Shown: positions 52,374-52,998 of the stretch, piece by piece | How the letters are laid out: each line of letters begins with the position of its first letter | Position numbering within the stretch: the stretch's first letter is position 1 | Assembly: GCA_003245675.1 (NCBI GenBank) | Contig: QKCN01000110.1 | Span: 1-52,998, forward strand | Direction: 5' to 3' | Origin: Bacteriovoracaceae bacterium | Lineage (GTDB): Bacteria; Bdellovibrionota; Bacteriovoracia; Bacteriovoracales; Bacteriovoracaceae | DNA: 52,998 bases | Translations under genes and position numbers: made by a program | Notes under the pieces: model-generated | Told to the model about the DNA's origin: nothing | The model's input: only the letters and a program-made list of their open reading frames with translations | Databases searched by the model: none

Positions 52374-52998
52374 ATGCGTTTTACTCATTACATCTTTTTC
52401 TTGATTCTGGGACTCTTGGCCAATTCCGTTTCTTGGGCCTCATCCTCTTGGATTCATTCCTTTTATACTGATGAAAGCTCCTATTACCTTAAGCTTTTTA
52501 AAGATGGTTTCATGCAGCGTTTTCGCGTTAATCGGGGAGAATGCGGAGAGATTCAAAAAGCTGAAATGCTGATTAAATCTCGTACTGCGCCGGTGGTATT
52601 TTATGATATGGGACGCAAAACTTCATCTCTTTGGCCAAAACTCTATGGTCTTAATGATTCCGATTATTGCTGGTTTGAAGTAAAGGTTAGTGGACTCGAT
52701 CTCAACAAGCCTCTTGAAAATCAATATGTCATTCGCATTTGGGAAAAAGGCGAGCAAACGCCATACAATCTCACGGAATATGAAACATCTGTTATTCCCG
52801 CGGGAAGAATTAAAAAAAGCAGCAAAGTGAATGATTCGGATTGGATCAACTTGGGAGCAATGGGGGCAACTCCTGTTGCTGATGGAGGGGTTTTCTTTAA
52901 AATTTGGGAACCTTTATCTGAACGCGTTGATTTATTTGTAGATGAACGTGGTCCTTATGCCATGAATGCAGACTCTAATAAACGCATTAATAATAAAT
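52374..52998 (+). CDS. Start of a tandem paralogue of the secreted GH13 enzyme (cut by window end)
   Basis: An open frame of 208 codons that runs off the window. ATG 52374 has GAGAGGT 4 nt upstream. A signal peptide (FLILGLLANSVSWA) is followed by FYTDESSYYLKLFKDGF, closely matching FYSDDSAYYLKLQQDGF in the gene before, and continues alongside it through CWFEVKVSGLDLNKP and GVFFKIWEPLSERVDLFV. It is therefore a diverged tandem duplicate. Whether the catalytic barrel is intact cannot be seen. Confidence 0.85.
   Translation, partial: MRFTHYIFFLILGLLANSVSWASSSWIHSFYTDESSYYLKLFKDGFMQRFRVNRGECGEIQKAEMLIKSRTAPVVFYDMGRKTSSLWPKLYGLNDSDYCWFEVKVSGLDLNKPLENQYVIRIWEKGEQTPYNLTEYETSVIPAGRIKKSSKVNDSDWINLGAMGATPVADGGVFFKIWEPLSERVDLFVDERGPYAMNADSNKRINNK

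Noticed and set aside
1-52998. tRNA, rRNA, riboswitch, prophage or insertion sequence
   Set aside because: I looked for tRNA T-loop patterns, transposase and integrase proteins and terminal repeats and found none I could support; a covariance-model scan would be needed to exclude small structured RNAs.

Overview
The window is AT-rich and gene-dense, from a Gram-negative (diderm) bacterium. It encodes lipoproteins with LxxC lipoboxes, an outer-membrane barrel-like protein, many proteins with signal peptides, a TRAP transporter of the TPAT type, and two upstream sites that match the sigma-54 consensus. The large share of unrecognised secreted proteins, a PIN-PhoH ATPase, a PilZ protein, a KMSKR-type IleRS and a NamZ-type muramidase would fit the Bdellovibrionota (Bacteriovorax/Halobacteriovorax-like). 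That assignment is inference; no rRNA or other decisive marker is present. I recognise no tRNA, rRNA, CRISPR array, transposase, integrase or phage gene.

Layout. 1-4.2 kb: a lipoprotein with an overlapping barrel-like protein, then phoH2 and a PilZ protein. 4.2-6.7 kb (minus strand): a small protein behind a sigma-54-like promoter, a DedA protein and RarA, divergent from rpsU. 7-11.3 kb: a B12-binding radical SAM protein, a sensor kinase/OmpR-type regulator pair behind 11-bp direct repeats, and a secreted protein. 11.3-20.7 kb: housekeeping genes ileS (minus), then guaB-guaA, a FecR-like secreted protein, maf, and a YggU/DUF167 frame that runs into a secreted protein. 21-26.5 kb: a tatT-dctP-dctQ-dctM operon with a fifth, unknown secreted protein. 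It ends at a perfect 53-bp tandem repeat array that separates it from convergent minus-strand genes.

27-36.6 kb: mostly unknown proteins, including a HAD phosphatase, a DUF6178-like protein, a papain-like secreted protein, and an orphan CpaF-type ATPase behind an unknown partner. 36.6-41.3 kb (minus): a large tyrosine-rich surface-type protein with ten C-x12-C repeats, an aldo/keto reductase and a DUF1343/NamZ muramidase. 41.4-45.1 kb: a ferredoxin, a DNA glycosylase without its Fe-S ligands, a tiny basic protein, a methyltransferase, a DsbA-fold isomerase that may be leaderless, and a thiol-hydrolase-like secreted protein.

45.1 kb to the end is an alpha-glucan locus: a secreted pullulanase-type GH13 enzyme (minus), divergent from a MalE-like binding lipoprotein, a secreted GH13 enzyme, and the start of a tandem paralogue cut by the window edge. 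Together these would debranch and cut external or prey glycogen/starch and bind the products; no permease or ATPase of the importer lies inside the window.
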